A stretch of 59,485 nucleotides of DNA from Candidatus Bathyarchaeota archaeon (GTDB taxonomy: Archaea; Thermoproteota; Bathyarchaeia; Bathyarchaeales; Bathycorpusculaceae): positions 1 to 59,485 of the forward strand of contig JAOZIE010000017.1 of assembly GCA_026014485.1 (NCBI GenBank), read 5' to 3'. Below the pieces are notes generated by a model, which made no database searches, was not told the DNA's origin, and worked only from the letters and a program-made list of their open reading frames with translations. Shown one piece after another: positions 15,304 through 24,151 of the stretch. Positions within the stretch are counted from its first letter, which is position 1, and every line of letters starts with the position of its first letter. The translations under genes and the position numbers were made by a program.

Positions 15304-16050
15304 GTGAATAAACCAAGTTGCGTATGGCTCGATGAATTAAGCACTCAAGAAGCTGCAAAAGCCGCCGCTGACGGGACCGTGGTGATTTTCCCCGTGGGCA
15401 GCGTCGAGGAACACGGCGCGCATCTGCCGCTTTGCACCGACAGCATCCAGTCCGAATACATCGCCGTGGAAGTCGCGAAAAAAACTGGTTGCCTGCTTGC
15501 CCCTGCGTTTAGGCATGGAATATGCAACGCGGGACACAACTTCCCCGGAACCATTTCTATAGAGTTTGACACGCTTTTCATGGTTGCCCGTGACGTTTTG
15601 TCGGAGCTGGTTCGCAACGGGTTCTGCCGTATAATTGTGTTGACGGGGCACGCTGGCTCCTCCCACATGACAGCGCTTAAGTTGGCCGCTCAAGAGATAA
15701 TTCGAAGGAAAACCTCAGATGCTGCGAGAAAACCCCGTATAATGGTGCTTTCTGACTACGACTTCGCCGATGAACTCAGCGAACAACTTGGCTTTCCCAA
15801 GGGTGACGGACACGCGGGCGCCATTGAAACCAGCCGCGTCATGGCAATCAGACCCGATTTAATCAAAGGAAAAGGCGAGAAATGTTTCCCTAACCTGCCG
15901 CGTTTTGAAGTTGTATCTGACCCCGAGCGGTATTTCCCTTGTGGGGTGATGGGTGACCCAACAGCAGCCTCAAAGGATAAAGGCAAAGCCATGAATGAGT
16001 ACATCGTTGAGCAGGTTGCCCACCTCGTGGAGGAACTGAAAAAAGACTAA
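15304..16050 (+). CDS. Creatininase-family amidohydrolase
   Basis: The 248-residue protein has the creatininase fold signatures: VGSVEEHGAHLPLCTD with the metal-binding Glu, His and Asp, then HGICNAGHNFPGTISI, the TGHAGSSH loop and DGHAGAIETS with a further metal Glu. Family members include creatininase, the archaeal formamide hydrolase ArfB of flavin/F420 synthesis and mycofactocin MftE. ArfB is a plausible role in an archaeon, but no other flavin gene is adjacent. An AGGATG site lies 8 bases before the GTG at 15304; a GTG at 15295 is less well placed. Confidence 0.82.
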   Translation: MNKPSCVWLDELSTQEAAKAAADGTVVIFPVGSVEEHGAHLPLCTDSIQSEYIAVEVAKKTGCLLAPAFRHGICNAGHNFPGTISIEFDTLFMVARDVLSELVRNGFCRIIVLTGHAGSSHMTALKLAAQEIIRRKTSDAARKPRIMVLSDYDFADELSEQLGFPKGDGHAGAIETSRVMAIRPDLIKGKGEKCFPNLPRFEVVSDPERYFPCGVMGDPTAASKDKGKAMNEYIVEQVAHLVEELKKD

Positions 16051-16068
16051 TGCCCCTTGCTGCAGAGT

Positions 16069-16686
16069 TTACCTTTTTTTGCCCATTAAAATGCGGTAGC
16101 CGCTTTCGATAGCCAGAACCTCTACGTTGCCAAATGCCTTCATGAATGCGTCGGGCAAGGTTTTTTTGCCGATTTTGCTGCGGACCACCATCTGCAGGGT
16201 TCCGCCTTCCGCCACAACTGCTGGCGCGCCGCTGATTATGGCTTGTACCGTTTCCATGCCTGCGCTCACAGGCGGGTTCGAAAGAACCGTGTTAAAGCAG
16301 AGGTCGCCTACGGGCTCATAGAGGCTACCATGGCGGACTTCGATGTTTCTAGCGTGGTTTTTTTCGGCGTTTTGTTTTGCTAAAAGAACCGCGCGGCGGT
16401 TAACGTCTGTGAGGACAACGCGGAGTTTGGGGTTCAGTTTTGCCGCTGAGATGCCTACCGCTCCGTATCCGCAGCCCAAGTCAAGCACGCAGCCAGACTC
16501 TGGCAGAGCCATGTTTTCAATTAGCACTCGGGTTCCCCGGTCGACGCGTTTAATGCTGAAGACGCTTGAGGCGGTGGTGAACTCAAAGGTTTTTCCGCGT
16601 AGGCAAGTGCGAATCAAACGCAGTTTATTGTGGCTTGTCGGTTTTTCTGTAAAGTAGTGTTCTGTGCCTTTATTACTGCTTGGCAT
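16069..16686 (-). CDS. RsmC-like class I methyltransferase (small domain)
   Basis: The 205-residue protein belongs to the methyltransferase small-domain family. It starts with EHYFTEKPTSHNK, typical of archaeal RsmC-like proteins, followed by the SAM motif VLDLGCGYGAVGISAAK and the catalytic SNPPVSAG motif, an NPPF/Y-type signature of N-methylation of guanine or adenine in RNA. The start at 16686 overlaps the end of the cbf5 gene, so the two RNA-modification genes are translationally coupled. The precise rRNA or tRNA target is not known. Confidence 0.82.
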   Translation of the reverse strand: MPSSNKGTEHYFTEKPTSHNKLRLIRTCLRGKTFEFTTASSVFSIKRVDRGTRVLIENMALPESGCVLDLGCGYGAVGISAAKLNPKLRVVLTDVNRRAVLLAKQNAEKNHARNIEVRHGSLYEPVGDLCFNTVLSNPPVSAGMETVQAIISGAPAVVAEGGTLQMVVRSKIGKKTLPDAFMKAFGNVEVLAIESGYRILMGKKR

Positions 16687-17698
16687 GTTTGCTGCCACTG
16701 CCCGTTCTCCAAGTTTTCGGGTAGGTGCCTCGTTCCATGAGAACCCGCTCCAGTGTAGCTACAGTTCCATGGTTGGCGGTTATGATTTCGTAGGTGTTAA
16801 GCTCCGCCTTCCCTAATGCGACAGCTTCGCCTTTCAACGTGAGAACTGCCACTAAACTGTTTTTGGCTATGTCGCTTTCTACACTCAGAACTCCCGGCGC
16901 GGTGAGGTTTGCTCCGTGGCAGAGCGCGTCAACTGCTGAATCGCGCACAGTGATTTTGGGTATAAGCTCCAGCGCAGTTTCCATGGGCTGAATAAACCTG
17001 CGTAGAACCGCGGGGTCTTTCTTTTCCTGCCATTCACCAAACCAGTACGCCACATCGTGAAGGGTAACAAACGTTTTACTGTCTTCACTGAGGGGTCCTG
17101 AGCGGCTTCTGCGAAGTTCCTGCATGTGAGCGCCGACGCCGATGATTTCGCCCATGTCAAAGCAAAGTTTGCGTATGTATGTGCCTGCTTCGCATCCGAC
17201 GCGGAAAAGCACGTTTCTGCCGTTCATCTCAAGGAACTCGTTGTAGTAGATGCGTCTTGTGCGAATTTGCCTCTTCACCGAACTGCGCAGAGGCGGCCTT
17301 TGATAAATTTCATCTTCGAATTCTTCAAGGACTTTGCGGACTTGACTCTCTTGTGCATCCCCATGGAGCTTCATGACGCAAACGTATTCTTTGCCGCTGT
17401 ACAGCAACGCCTGAACCACCTTGGTGGCCTCCTCCAGCGTTATAGGCAGGACGCCTGTGACTTTCGGGTCAAGGGTGCCGCCGTGTCCGATGGCTTGGAT
17501 TTTCAGTATCTTTTTGGTCCATGCCGCGACTTCGTGGCTGGTTGGTCCCGCGGACTTGTCCAAGTTTATGACGCCGTGGCGGATGTACTGCTCTGCGTTT
17601 CTCTCCGCTGGTTTGCTTCCGTATTTGGGGTCTGTGGTGTCCTCGTTTTTGATGTGCACTTCGCGTTTGTTTTCCCACGGCGGGGTGGTTTTTGGCAT
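16673..17698 (-). CDS. cbf5: tRNA/rRNA pseudouridine synthase Cbf5
   Basis: The 341-residue protein is the catalytic subunit of archaeal H/ACA ribonucleoproteins. The TruB-type core is clear: GVINLDKSAGPTSHEVAAW, the catalytic aspartate in HGGTLDPKVTG, then KEYVCVMKLH, RRIYYNEFLE and GTYIRKLCFDMG. A C-terminal PUA domain spans about 235-325. Length is normal for the family. It lies downstream of rpl14e, a common archaeal neighbourhood, although no cytidylate kinase is present between them here. Confidence 0.93.
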   Translation of the reverse strand: MPKTTPPWENKREVHIKNEDTTDPKYGSKPAERNAEQYIRHGVINLDKSAGPTSHEVAAWTKKILKIQAIGHGGTLDPKVTGVLPITLEEATKVVQALLYSGKEYVCVMKLHGDAQESQVRKVLEEFEDEIYQRPPLRSSVKRQIRTRRIYYNEFLEMNGRNVLFRVGCEAGTYIRKLCFDMGEIIGVGAHMQELRRSRSGPLSEDSKTFVTLHDVAYWFGEWQEKKDPAVLRRFIQPMETALELIPKITVRDSAVDALCHGANLTAPGVLSVESDIAKNSLVAVLTLKGEAVALGKAELNTYEIITANHGTVATLERVLMERGTYPKTWRTGSGSKHAKQ

Positions 17699-17758
17699 AA
17701 GCTGGTTGTTTCTCCTTGAACGTAGAAAAAGAGTAGCGGGGAAGTATAAGAGTCTAGT

Positions 17759-18049
17759 TTACTGTGTGGCTGCGTTTTTAGCCAGAGGCTGCTTCATTTC
17801 GTCAAGTTTACCTGTTTCCGTCAACGTGGACGTGACTTCCTCGTCTGAGGCGCCCCTATCAAGCTCCAGCTTGTCTTCGAGGGGCATGATGTGGCTCAGA
17901 TTAACCCGTTTACGCTTGACCCCTGTGACGGATTTGGGTCCAGTGATGAGGGCGAAACTCTTGTCCATAACGTCGATTATGACGCATTTTTTGCCGTTTT
18001 CGCGGCCAGCCGTTTTAACGCATATTCTGCCAACTTCAACTGCGGGCAT
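17759..18049 (-). CDS. rpl14e: 50S ribosomal protein L14e
   Basis: The 96-residue protein matches archaeal L14e: it opens with VEVGRICVKTAGRENGKKCV, continues VIDVMDKSFALITGPK and VKRKRVNLSHIMPLEDKLEL, the usual core of this small SH3-barrel ribosomal protein. The C-terminal 25 residues are variable. A GCTTAAATATTG TATA box at about 18098-18109 on the minus strand is well spaced for a short 5' leader. It precedes cbf5. Confidence 0.93.
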   Translation of the reverse strand: MPAVEVGRICVKTAGRENGKKCVIIDVMDKSFALITGPKSVTGVKRKRVNLSHIMPLEDKLELDRGASDEEVTSTLTETGKLDEMKQPLAKNAATQ

Positions 18050-18404
18050 TCCACTTCATTCTCCTATGTAAAATCTATAGAATAGAGTTCCCCAAGCAAT
18101 ATTTAAGCATGACACAACAACAGAAAACCAAAAGGAAGCCCCGCCACACAAAAACCGGTTTTGACGCCTACATAATAGCCGAGGAATCGAGACAAAACGG
18201 GCCTTTTCAGACCTTTTCCATACGTTTTCAGACACGTGAAAACCCCATTTTGAACCCTGAATCAAAAAAGCAACCCAAAACAGGCGCTCAAGAAAATGAG
18301 GGGGCTACCACTGAAAAGAGTATAACAGTAACGGGTGCCCCAGAAATAACTAAAAGCAACCTTCAACAACCAAACAGCAGAAACAAACACGCCGTGACCC
18401 AAAC
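18050..18404. other. Intergenic region rpl14e-trmY carrying a dispersed repeat
   Basis: These 355 bases between divergent genes carry the rpl14e promoter at the left end and a copy of a dispersed repeat at about 18184-18282. A plus-strand frame beginning at 18109 crosses the repeat and overlaps trmY. It has a low-complexity Lys/Thr/Gln composition and is not accepted as a gene. The promoter of trmY probably lies to the right of the repeat. Confidence 0.45.
18184..18282 (+). repeat. Dispersed intergenic repeat, copy A
   Basis: This segment aligns with 40635-40746: both start with an AATC/CGGGCC block, continue CAGACCTTTTC, then CACGTGAAAACCCCAT here versus CACATGAAAAACCCAT there, and end with an identical 20-base tail at 18263-18282. 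Several short gaps separate the conserved blocks. It is noncoding and lies upstream of trmY. It looks like an old mobile or structured intergenic element. Confidence 0.6.
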
Positions 18405-18995
18405 ATGCGCGAATTCCTCTTATACTCCCGTCTTGGACGCACCGAACCCCACTGGAGCAATCTGCACGACGCAGGAAGACTCGACATAGTCTACGAATGC
18501 ATCGTAACCAGCCTTTTCCTATCGCATGGTCTGCGCAGAGACGTAACCTTCCACGCAGTCCTCAACGGACCCCCCAACCCGCCCATGCACCTGCAAATCA
18601 ACGGCGAAGAACTCTACGACGTACGCACAGACATCGACACTTGGAACACGATTCTACACAAAGCCGTCAACGGCAAACCGCATCCCGGCGTAACAACCAA
18701 AAAAACCAGCTTCGAAGCCCTCCTAAAAACAAAAGCCCAAACAAACAGCATCTACATCCTAGAAGAACACGGAAAAAGCATCTCCGAAATCGAGCTCGCC
18801 GAGAATCCGCTTTTCATTTTAGGTGACCATGTTGGGCTTCCCAAAAACGCTGAGCGCTATGCACAGCGATATGGAACAAAAGTCAGCCTTGGAAAAACAC
18901 CTTACTTAGCTGCAAGCTGCATAACCATAATCAACTACCTGATGGATGTACAGGAAAGAAAACAGCGCACTTCAGGTGCCGCAACTAGCTTTTGA
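18405..18995 (+). CDS. trmY: tRNA (pseudouridine-54 N1)-methyltransferase
   Basis: The 196-residue protein is TrmY (formerly DUF358), a SPOUT-family enzyme that methylates Psi54 of archaeal tRNAs to m1Psi. Recognisable blocks are the start MREFLLYSRLGRTEPHW, then GRLDIVYECIVTSLFLSHGLR, FHAVLNGPPNPP and the knot region IYILEEHGKSI with FILGDHVGLPKNAE. The C-terminal cofactor strand KVSLGKTPYLAASC is complete. It overlaps convergent thiL by 11 bases. A neighbouring tRNA-Thr lacks U54 and so could not be a substrate. Confidence 0.93.
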   Translation: MREFLLYSRLGRTEPHWSNLHDAGRLDIVYECIVTSLFLSHGLRRDVTFHAVLNGPPNPPMHLQINGEELYDVRTDIDTWNTILHKAVNGKPHPGVTTKKTSFEALLKTKAQTNSIYILEEHGKSISEIELAENPLFILGDHVGLPKNAERYAQRYGTKVSLGKTPYLAASCITIINYLMDVQERKQRTSGAATSF

Positions 18996-20028
18996 AGTGT
19001 TCGTAGCCGCGGGCGGCAACTTCCCGTTTTTCACCGTTCACCTCAAGCAGCACACGCTTGTCCGCTGTTGCTCTGCCAATCTGCAGAAGCTTCCCGCCAA
19101 CTGCTTCAACCGCGGAAACCGCCTTCTCCCACAATTCAGGTTTAACGGTTAATACCAACTCGTATTCTTCGCCTCCAAACAAAGCCAGTTCGGAAGCGTC
19201 TAACCCGTTAACCTCAGCAAACCGCGCAGCTTCAGTCGCAACAGGCAAGGCGGAAACCACAAACCCCACGCCGCTCTGAACCGACAACTCATGCAGACAC
19301 CACGCCAGTCCGTCACTGGAATCCATAGCTGACGAAACCGCGCCTGAACCCGCCAAAGCCAAGCCTTCCCGCAACCGCGCAGCAGGCATGTAAACCGCAG
19401 CCGCCAACACATCCCGTAGCGTAGCAGACGCCGCAAGATGTTTGTCTTCAAGTAGCCGTAGCCCCGCTGCGGTCTTGCCGAAAACTCCTGTGACCGCCAA
19501 AATGTCCCCTGCCTTTGCGCCGCCGCGCAGCATCAAATCTGCCTTTTTTGCTGACCCGAAAAGCTGAACGCTGATGATTAAGTCACAGGCTTCTCCAGTG
19601 TCGCCGCCGACCACATAAGCTCCATATTCACGTGCCCCCGCGTTAAGCCCCTTTGCAATCTCCACTAAATCGTCCCGCCGCAGCCCTGCAGGCAAACCCA
19701 GTGAAACCATAACCGCCCTAGGCGCGACGCCTTTTGATGCGAAGTCGCTCACGTTCATAACCACGGCTTTGCGTGCAGCCTGCCAAAGACTCATTCCGCG
19801 GGGGACATCCGTCTTGGCAACCAGCATGTCCGCCTTTAAAACCGCCACGTCGCCGCCGCCAAGCGGCAAAGCAGAAACGTCATCGCCAAACGGAACCGCA
19901 ACATCAGGCATCACCTCAAAATACCCACGCATAAGCTCAATCACCGCATGCTCACCCAACCCCTCAACAGATTCCCCAGACGCCTTCAACGGTTCCTGCA
20001 CACCCAAAACCTTAGCCTCTACGTTCAC
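18985..20028 (-). CDS. thiL: Thiamine-monophosphate kinase
   Basis: The 347-residue protein is ThiL, which phosphorylates thiamine phosphate to the diphosphate. Diagnostic segments are VPFGDDVSALPL, VLKADMLVAKTDVPRGMS, NVSDFASKGVAPRA, the GGDTGEACDLIISV strand, AVTGVFGKTAAGL and SSAMDSSDGLAWCLHEL, all typical of the PurM/ThiL fold with Mg-ATP-binding aspartates. A TTTAAAAG TATA box at about 20053-20063 on the minus strand predicts a very short leader. Confidence 0.93.
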   Translation of the reverse strand: MNVEAKVLGVQEPLKASGESVEGLGEHAVIELMRGYFEVMPDVAVPFGDDVSALPLGGGDVAVLKADMLVAKTDVPRGMSLWQAARKAVVMNVSDFASKGVAPRAVMVSLGLPAGLRRDDLVEIAKGLNAGAREYGAYVVGGDTGEACDLIISVQLFGSAKKADLMLRGGAKAGDILAVTGVFGKTAAGLRLLEDKHLAASATLRDVLAAAVYMPAARLREGLALAGSGAVSSAMDSSDGLAWCLHELSVQSGVGFVVSALPVATEAARFAEVNGLDASELALFGGEEYELVLTVKPELWEKAVSAVEAVGGKLLQIGRATADKRVLLEVNGEKREVAARGYEHFKS

Positions 20029-20133
20029 CGACTGTACACGTAAGGCTTCCCAAACTTTTAAACCAATTCACAGCCAAATCAGTCAACATTTAAAAAGTTC
20101 TTCACCATCACAGTTAACGGCTGGCAACAATAC

Positions 20134-20210
20134 GCCTCGATAGCTCAGCCCAGCAGAGCGGCTGCCTCGTAAGCAGCAGGCCGCGGGAGCAAAGCCCGCT
20201 CGAGGCTCCA
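20134..20210 (+). tRNA. tRNA-Thr (anticodon CGT) with an atypical elbow
   Basis: The 77-base segment folds perfectly: acceptor GCCTCGA/TCGAGGC with discriminator T and encoded CCA, D stem GCTC/GAGC, anticodon stem GCTGC/GCAGC with loop CTCGTAA, and T stem GCGGG/CCCGC. Anticodon CGT reads ACG (threonine). The T loop is AGCAAAG instead of the nearly invariant TTCRANN, and the D loop AGCCCAGCA lacks the usual GG pair. All stems are intact, so it may be a functional variant; a decayed tRNA is the alternative. Confidence 0.82.
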
Positions 20211-20290
20211 CAACGCCCCTCTTTTACCGCTCTATATTTTCTGTAGTTGAGTTGTACGTGTAGGCGGATAGGTTTATTAGGTGTTGAGTT

Positions 20291-20665
20291 TTGGTTGGTT
20301 TGCGTGCAAATTTGGTGGTTGGTTTGAGGTTTTCGCTGTTCGGTGGGCGTTCGCATGGCGGTTTGCTGCGTTGCCCCTATAAGGGGTGCGAGAAGAGTTT
20401 TGAGAAGCCCACGGTGTTAACCGACAACTCCAAGGTTCCCCGAGAATCATATTATGCCTGCCCCTACTGCATGAGCAAGATTGATTTGGTGACTGAGGGC
20501 ACGCGGGTAGTTGAAGTAAAGCCAGTGGAGTATCCGCCGACGGTTTTTGATTCTCCCGCAAAATGCGCACATTTCTCGGGTCTGCTGGGCGTTTCCCACG
20601 GCGTTTTGCCTGATGAATGTCTGGTTTGCCCCAAAGTTTTACAGTGCGCCGCCCGAAAACGCTAA
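20291..20665 (+). CDS. Zinc-finger hypothetical protein
   Basis: The protein, up to 124 residues, has two cysteine-rich modules. The first is CPYKGCEKSF followed by YYACPYCMSKIDL, a zinc-ribbon-like pair. The second, near the C-terminus, is CAHFSGLLGVSHGVLPDECL followed by VCPKVLQC. The N-terminal region is full of TTG and GTG codons, so the true start is uncertain; the TTG at 20363, just before the first zinc motif, is possible. The family is not recognised. It may bind nucleic acid. Confidence 0.65.
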   Translation: MVGLRANLVVGLRFSLFGGRSHGGLLRCPYKGCEKSFEKPTVLTDNSKVPRESYYACPYCMSKIDLVTEGTRVVEVKPVEYPPTVFDSPAKCAHFSGLLGVSHGVLPDECLVCPKVLQCAARKR

Positions 20666-20936
20666 CGCATCCCCCCTTTTGCTTTGTGTTACGCTGCCTC
20701 TTCCCTTATGTTTCCTGCAGGTTCACCTTTGCTGCTTTTTTGTTTCTGTTGCGTTTCGGGTTTAGGGTGCGTTCTAAAAAAGTACCTTAATGTCCAAAAA
20801 GGTTTGTTCGGTCTCCGAATATTTTTCTAACAAGCGAGTTAAAAAAGTAAAAAATGGAGAGAAAGCAGAAGTGTTATCCGAGCCTTAACCGGTTCGGTTC
20901 ACGTTGCTTTTTCCCGCGAGAGGGTAATTGCGGGTT

Positions 20937-21443
20937 TTATCTGGTTTTAGCGAGGTATTTTAGGTGGAAGGGTTTGATGATTACTCCAGGTTTCAAGTCT
21001 GCCTGGAAGCTTTCTGTTTCAATGATGACATCTGCAAGTTCCGACTGCTGGGTCCTTAAGAACTCGGCATAACTTGTGTAGTTTTCGTGCAGAGAGACAC
21101 AGACAGCGTCGTAACCCATGCCTTGCCCGTCCAAAACGGCAACGACATTTGGCTGTTTTAAGTACCATTCATTGAGTTTGCTGAGTGCATCCTCTTTGTC
21201 TTTGCCTTTTTTGTGGTTAAGGGCGGTTTTCATAAACGTGAAAGCTGCAAGTTCAAAACCAATTTGTCCAAACTTGGGTATAACGGTGTACCCTTCTATT
21301 GTGCTGTCTTCAAGCATAGCTCTGCGACGAGTTACCGTTGGCTGAGAGATACCTAACGCTTTTGCTAGTTGTCGGTCGCTTCGGTGGGAATCCTTCATTA
21401 GCTCAAAGAGCAATTGGTAATCTAGTGGTTTCAGTTCTTTCAT
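20937..21443 (-). CDS. Lrp/AsnC family transcriptional regulator
   Basis: The 168-residue protein has an N-terminal helix-turn-helix (LLFELMKDSHRSDRQLAKAL then GISQPTVTRRRAMLE) and a longer than usual C-terminal effector domain. It lacks the compact RAM fold of typical Lrp proteins, resembling instead a divergent archaeal subgroup. The 160-base divergent spacer shared with the peptidase gene at 21596 suggests that it may regulate that gene or itself. Confidence 0.8.
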   Translation of the reverse strand: MKELKPLDYQLLFELMKDSHRSDRQLAKALGISQPTVTRRRAMLEDSTIEGYTVIPKFGQIGFELAAFTFMKTALNHKKGKDKEDALSKLNEWYLKQPNVVAVLDGQGMGYDAVCVSLHENYTSYAEFLRTQQSELADVIIETESFQADLKPGVIIKPFHLKYLAKTR

Positions 21444-21595
21444 TTTTATCTACCTGATTCAGATTTATTCCGTTTCCCTAAGAAATTCCAAATTGATATA
21501 TAAACTTCGTGTTAGCTCAGTGTGAATATTCAACAATTAACCCTCTACAGTTCTCTGAAGAAACTTTAAGAGCGCAACTGCCTTTCCTAAACCTC

Positions 21596-22969
21596 ATGGT
21601 TCAAATGTTGCCGATTCAGACGCAAAAAGAAATCCAGCAAGAAGTTACCAGCTTCCTGAGCGAACTCATACAAATAGACACGACAAACCCGCCTGGGAAC
21701 GAGACTAAAGCAGCGACATGGCTAGCTGAAAACCTCGCCGCCGAAGGTTTCCGATGTGAAATCATCGAATCTGCGCCGCAGCGAGGCAGCCTTGTCACAC
21801 GGTTGAAGGGCTCAGGCGAAAAACCTCGCCTTCTACTGCTTTCCCACTTGGATGTAGTGGCCGCTAACCCTGCTGAATGGACTGTGGACCCGTTTAGCGG
21901 CGCCGTCAAAGATGGCTATGTTTGGGGGCGAGGCACTTTGGACATGAAGGGCATGACCGCCATAGAGGTTATGGCGCTGAAGATGCTGAAGCGGAACGGT
22001 GTAAAACTGAAAGGGGACGTTATCTTAGCGGCTACTGCTGACGAGGAGATGGGCGGAATCGGCGGTGCAGATTACCTGTTGCGGAACTGTCCTGAAAAAG
22101 TCTTCGCTGAATACGTTCTTAACGAAGGCGGCGGCTCCACAGTGCCCTTACACGACAAAAACCTGTTCACAATCAACGTAGCCGAAAAAGGCTTGTTATG
22201 GTTCAAAGTTAAAGCAAAGGGCTTTCCAGGGCATGGTTCTGTGCCTTCTGCGGCGGACAACGCCATCATGCGCATGAACAAAGTCCTTGACTGTTTAGGC
22301 AACTACCGCGGAAAACCCCAGTTGGCGCCTGCTGTCAAGCAGTTCCTACAAGAAATCGCCCGTGAGGATTCCACTCTACAACCACACATTACACGCCTTA
22401 TAGAGACTCCCGAACAAAGCGACAGCGTGCTGGCGGAGTTGGAGAAAACCTCCCCAGACATCGCTGCCGAGATTCGCCCCCGCATCAGAATGACCATAAC
22501 ACCCACTATGATTCACGGCGGCGTAAAAGAAAACATCATCCCCTCAGAGTGCGAAGCGGTTTTTGACTGCCGCGTTCTTCCTGGGCAATCCACAGCGGAA
22601 GCGTTGGAATTCGCAAAAAACCTACTCAAGGGCGCTGGCTTAGAGAAACTCACCTTTGAAACCATTCAGATTCAGGAACCGTCAGAGTCACCTGCAGACA
22701 CGCCACTGTACCAAACAATTACAGAGGTGCTCAAGGACGTGGAACCCGGTTGCGGTGTGGTGCCTTTGCTTATGCCGGGTGGAACAGACAGCCGTTTCTT
22801 CCGAAGAATGGGCAGTGTATGCTACGGCTTCCATCCGTTGCGTAGTGAAAACCGCTACGGCGAAAAGGCAACGCGGCGGGAACACGGCATAGACGAGAGA
22901 ATATCGGTGGAGAATTTGGTTTTCGGGGCAAGCGTGCTCTACGAGACCGTAAAGAGGTTCATGACCTAG
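21596..22969 (+). CDS. M20 family metallopeptidase (ArgE/DapE/ACY1)
   Basis: The 457-residue protein is a two-zinc M20 deacylase/peptidase. Metal and catalytic motifs are LLLLSHLDVV, GRGTLDMKGMTA, ATADEEMGGIGG with the catalytic Glu pair, then a lid domain with GHGSVPSAADNA, and the C-terminal MPGGTDSRFFR. Substrates could be acetylornithine, succinyl-diaminopimelate or N-acyl amino acids. A GATATATAAAC box at 21494-21503 places transcription start near 21525, which rules out the GTG at 21509; the ATG at 21596 is preferred. Confidence 0.86.
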   Translation: MVQMLPIQTQKEIQQEVTSFLSELIQIDTTNPPGNETKAATWLAENLAAEGFRCEIIESAPQRGSLVTRLKGSGEKPRLLLLSHLDVVAANPAEWTVDPFSGAVKDGYVWGRGTLDMKGMTAIEVMALKMLKRNGVKLKGDVILAATADEEMGGIGGADYLLRNCPEKVFAEYVLNEGGGSTVPLHDKNLFTINVAEKGLLWFKVKAKGFPGHGSVPSAADNAIMRMNKVLDCLGNYRGKPQLAPAVKQFLQEIAREDSTLQPHITRLIETPEQSDSVLAELEKTSPDIAAEIRPRIRMTITPTMIHGGVKENIIPSECEAVFDCRVLPGQSTAEALEFAKNLLKGAGLEKLTFETIQIQEPSESPADTPLYQTITEVLKDVEPGCGVVPLLMPGGTDSRFFRRMGSVCYGFHPLRSENRYGEKATRREHGIDERISVENLVFGASVLYETVKRFMT

Positions 22970-22990
22970 CCTTTTGTAAGCGCGTTTTTT

Positions 22991-24151
22991 CTATTGGGTT
23001 ACGCTGTGGTACCAGCTTAGGATGTATTCAGGTGGCTTCAAGCCTCTTTGACCCAGCCGCTCCACCAGCCTAACTGGCAGGGGACTGAGAACAAATGCTG
23101 CTCGCGTGTAGAATCGTCTTGGCGTGCCTGGTTTAACGTCTTCTTCAATGATTATTTTTAGGTCAGATTTCTTTGCCAACGTGGAGTTTTCTTTGCCTGT
23201 TATCGCCAGCACTGTTCCGTTGAACTTCTTTAGTACGTCGCACCATAAAAGCACAGGTTTGCTTTCGCCCGAGTACGATAGCAGAATTTCAAGGTCGCCT
23301 GCTCTTGGGTGCGGTGTGTTGACGCCTCGGGTCATGAACACGTTGTCGCCCAAGAAGGTTTTCATGTGGAACAGCCTCACTCCAGTCATTTTGGCAATTT
23401 CGTTTGCTGTGCCTCTTCCGCCCAGAAATACGTTGGTTCTTTTTTCGAGTATATCCACAAGTTGCGTGTAGGTTTCCGACTGGAAGTTGGCGTCAATTAA
23501 TGTGCCGATGTTGTCAAATTCTTCTTCACATAGATTGAAAACTTCGTCTACATCTAGGTTGCGGAAGATGGCTTCAATCATCATACACAGCAGTTCTAGG
23601 GTACCTAACTCGAAGATGTCGCCCATCATGCCTGTCTCGCTGTAATCCAGCGACGGCTTAAGCTTTCCCCGTCCCTTTATGGTGACGACTGTGCCGTACT
23701 TGCCTGCTACCTGCGCTAAAGGTGATTCAGACGCGCTTGTAAGCAGCCCCATACTGAACTTGGTGGAGTTGGTTTCATCTATGTATCTTGCTAAGTCTTG
23801 AGCCATAACTAATGGGTCGTCGGAGTAGCCGCTGCCGCTGTTCATGAGTAGCAAGATTTTCTTGTATCGTCTGTCAAGGTCTGCTGCTGCATCATACATG
23901 CTTTTGCCTGGAAAGCCCGGGTCGTCGGGCGTAATCACAACCTTGTTTCTCCAGCCAACTTGGCTCAACGCAATCTGGCTCATGGCGGCGTTAAGCGAGT
24001 AAAGTGACCTGCCTGAACCCCCGCAGACGACGCAGTCTGCCGCCCGCAAATCCTCGTATAATGGTGCAAGACCCTTCTTTTTTACACGTAAAACGTTGTC
24101 TCTGACTCGGTTGACATATCCGATACAGCTGACTTTGCATTTGTTAGCCAC
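22991..24151 (-). CDS. Tandem SIS-domain protein (sugar-phosphate isomerase-like)
   Basis: The 386-residue protein has two SIS-like domains in one chain. The first holds VCGGSGRSLYSLNAAMSQIA and LLMNSGSGYSDDPL, reminiscent of 6-phospho-3-hexuloisomerase. The second holds FLGGRGTANEIAKMTGVRLF, LLSYSGESKPV and VLAITGKENSTLAKKSD. A linker of helices joins them at about 190-225. GTG is the start codon. It could be an isomerase, a sugar-phosphate sensor or a GlmS-like isomerase half lacking its amidotransferase; the sequence does not decide. Confidence 0.72.
   Translation of the reverse strand: MANKCKVSCIGYVNRVRDNVLRVKKKGLAPLYEDLRAADCVVCGGSGRSLYSLNAAMSQIALSQVGWRNKVVITPDDPGFPGKSMYDAAADLDRRYKKILLLMNSGSGYSDDPLVMAQDLARYIDETNSTKFSMGLLTSASESPLAQVAGKYGTVVTIKGRGKLKPSLDYSETGMMGDIFELGTLELLCMMIEAIFRNLDVDEVFNLCEEEFDNIGTLIDANFQSETYTQLVDILEKRTNVFLGGRGTANEIAKMTGVRLFHMKTFLGDNVFMTRGVNTPHPRAGDLEILLSYSGESKPVLLWCDVLKKFNGTVLAITGKENSTLAKKSDLKIIIEEDVKPGTPRRFYTRAAFVLSPLPVRLVERLGQRGLKPPEYILSWYHSVTQ

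Noticed and set aside
18109-18489. Plus-strand 126-codon frame between rpl14e and trmY
   Set aside because: It crosses the dispersed repeat, is low-complexity and overlaps the start of trmY; no domain or ribosome site supports it.
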